A DNA stretch of 64,000 bases from JAVBLY01 sp031553035 (GTDB taxonomy: Bacteria > Bacillota > Clostridia > Peptostreptococcales > Anaerovoracaceae), in contig JAVBLY010000005.1 of the NCBI GenBank assembly GCA_031553035.1, forward strand, positions 62,001-126,000, written 5' to 3'. Position 1 is the stretch's first letter. Every line of letters begins with the position of its first letter. A model generated the notes under the pieces. It saw only the letters and a list, made by a program, of their open reading frames with translations. It was not told the origin of the DNA and searched no databases. A program made the translations under genes and the position numbers. Positions 62,902 to 64,000 of the stretch are shown one piece after another.

Positions 62902-64000
62902 ATGAATAAAAATTATCCGGTACTGACCGGCATACTCCCATATAACAAGTCGTTCCTGATAACCGACATTATCGCCGGTCTCACTTTGGCGGCTGTAGCT
63001 ATTCCAATGGATATGGGCTACACCAAGATCGCAGGCATGCCCGTTGAGACAGGACTTTACTGCCTTCTTTTTCCGTGCATAGCATTTGCAATTTTCGGAG
63101 CGTCAAGGAATTTGGTTGTAGGGGCGGATTCTGCATCGGCTGCCATACTGGCAGGTGGTCTGGTCGCTTTTGCCTCCATAGGTTCACCGGAATACATAAA
63201 ATATGCGGCACTTCTGGCAATAATGGTAGGCATTCTCCTCTTCGCATGTTGGCTCTTTAGGCTATCATTCATCGCAAATTTTCTTTCAAGGACCGTACTG
63301 ACCGGATTTTTAGCAGGAGTTGGGATCCAGGTTGCAATTTCCCAGTTCCCCGAACTCTTCGGACTGACGGGAATTTCCGGTAACGCCATAGAAAAATGTA
63401 TAGCGGCCTTCTCACATATAGGAGCTCTGGACGGAACGGCCCTGATCATTGCAATAATAACTTTGGCATTCGCCATGATGCCGAAGATATTCGGTAAAAG
63501 GAACCCGCTAATAAAAAAGATCCCATGGGCTCTCATCGCAATAATAGGAATAATCGCAGCAGGTTATTCAGGGTTCTTAGGAGCAGACAAGATCGCATTC
63601 ATAGGTAATGTATCTGCGGGACTTCCTGATTTTGCACTGCCTGCTTTTGACTGGAAGGTCATGTCAGGCTTAATTGGAACAGCCTTAAGCATAACCGTCA
63701 TCATAATAACCCAGAGCGCTGCGACGGTCAGCGTGTACGCAATCAAACATGATGAAGACGAACATTCAAACAAAGATATAATCGGGCTTGGAATGGCAAA
63801 TCTTCTTGCCGGGTTGACAGGCACATTCTGTGTAAACGGCAGTCCCACAAAGACAGAAGTTGCAGACAGCAGCGGCAGCAGAAGTCAGGTGGCAAATCTT
63901 GTGTCTGCAGGCGTAGTGATTCTTGTTCTGCTGTTTCTAACAGGATTTCTAAAGTTCATTCCGGAAGCAACCTTGGCGGCGATAGTATTCGCAACTGGGC
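62902..64000 (+). CDS. SulP-family anion permease, 3' end outside window
   Basis: An open frame of 366 codons from ATG 62902 runs off the right edge. Translation gives MNKNYPVLTGILPYNKSFLI, then DIIAGLTLAAVAIPMDMGY, which is the SulP signature, and about ten membrane segments with GLTGTFCVNGSPTKTEVADSSG in the eighth-helix region. Members carry sulfate, bicarbonate or dicarboxylates. Any STAS domain would lie beyond the window. The ribosome binding site is weak. Confidence 0.88.
   Translation, partial: MNKNYPVLTGILPYNKSFLITDIIAGLTLAAVAIPMDMGYTKIAGMPVETGLYCLLFPCIAFAIFGASRNLVVGADSASAAILAGGLVAFASIGSPEYIKYAALLAIMVGILLFACWLFRLSFIANFLSRTVLTGFLAGVGIQVAISQFPELFGLTGISGNAIEKCIAAFSHIGALDGTALIIAIITLAFAMMPKIFGKRNPLIKKIPWALIAIIGIIAAGYSGFLGADKIAFIGNVSAGLPDFALPAFDWKVMSGLIGTALSITVIIITQSAATVSVYAIKHDEDEHSNKDIIGLGMANLLAGLTGTFCVNGSPTKTEVADSSGSRSQVANLVSAGVVILVLLFLTGFLKFIPEATLAAIVFATG

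Noticed and set aside
1..64000. CRISPR arrays, tRNA and rRNA genes
   Set aside because: No regularly spaced direct repeats, no cloverleaf with the TTCGANTC arm and no rRNA signature segments were seen on reading through.

Overview
The window reads as a chromosome segment of a low-GC, Gram-positive, obligately anaerobic member of the Clostridia. The evidence is a complete butyryl-CoA gene set, a Clostridium-type 4-hydroxybutyrate dehydrogenase, a NiaR-type niacin regulator, strong AGGAGG ribosome binding sites, and type I toxins of the Firmicutes kind. An Anaerovorax/Eubacterium-like (Anaerovoracaceae) relative would fit, but that placement is inference.

Region 1 (1-7816) is metabolic. The 3' end of a NiaR regulator is followed by a convergent five-gene operon (thiolase, 3-hydroxybutyryl-CoA dehydrogenase, acyl-CoA dehydrogenase, crotonase, CoA-transferase). 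A sigma-54 enhancer-binding regulator lies directly upstream, and a textbook -24/-12 promoter plus an upstream palindrome sit in the gap, so the operon looks sigma-54 controlled. Region 2 (7.9-17.2 kb) holds three tandem, paralogous, exported giant proteins built from beta-helix, bacterial Ig-like and fibronectin-like modules plus one shared domain I do not recognise; all three genes share an upstream cis element. Region 3 (17.2-29.6 kb) is transport and sensing: a CHAP hydrolase, a TudS-like protein, a TRAP transporter, a sodium:solute symporter, a two-component system, and an M20 peptidase/YfcC transporter operon.

Region 4 (29.7-58.3 kb) is an accessory, defence-type island full of decayed duplicates. 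It contains two type II toxin-antitoxin pairs, three copies of a type I toxin/antisense-RNA locus (one broken), a HhH-GPD glycosylase, a DnaQ-like exonuclease coupled to an HD-DUF429 fusion, an Mrr enzyme, a PD-(D/E)XK gene cluster, a type I restriction-modification locus, and a truncated HipA. Remnants of the glycosylase, M20, HD, YhcG and TauE genes are recognisable. A MerR-regulated isochorismatase/M20 amidohydrolase pair sits near its left end. The 40.6-53.9 kb part is visibly AT-richer than the flanks.

The most interesting object is the four-gene operon at 49181-53928. It has its own near-consensus promoter and encodes (i) a protein with two GHKL ATPase modules, MORC/Hsp90-like then histidine-kinase-like, (ii) a receiver protein without a DNA-binding domain, (iii) a caspase-fold-like protein with a His/Cys dyad, and (iv) an m5C DNA methyltransferase. 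I read it as a methylation-linked sensor/protease defence system; the function is inference.

Region 5 (58.3-64 kb) returns to ordinary content: a YhgE/Pip-like membrane protein facing a TetR regulator with two related operator palindromes, a small membrane protein, 4-hydroxybutyrate dehydrogenase, a 106-bp tandem palindromic repeat, and a SulP permease cut by the window edge. No rRNA, tRNA or CRISPR array was seen.
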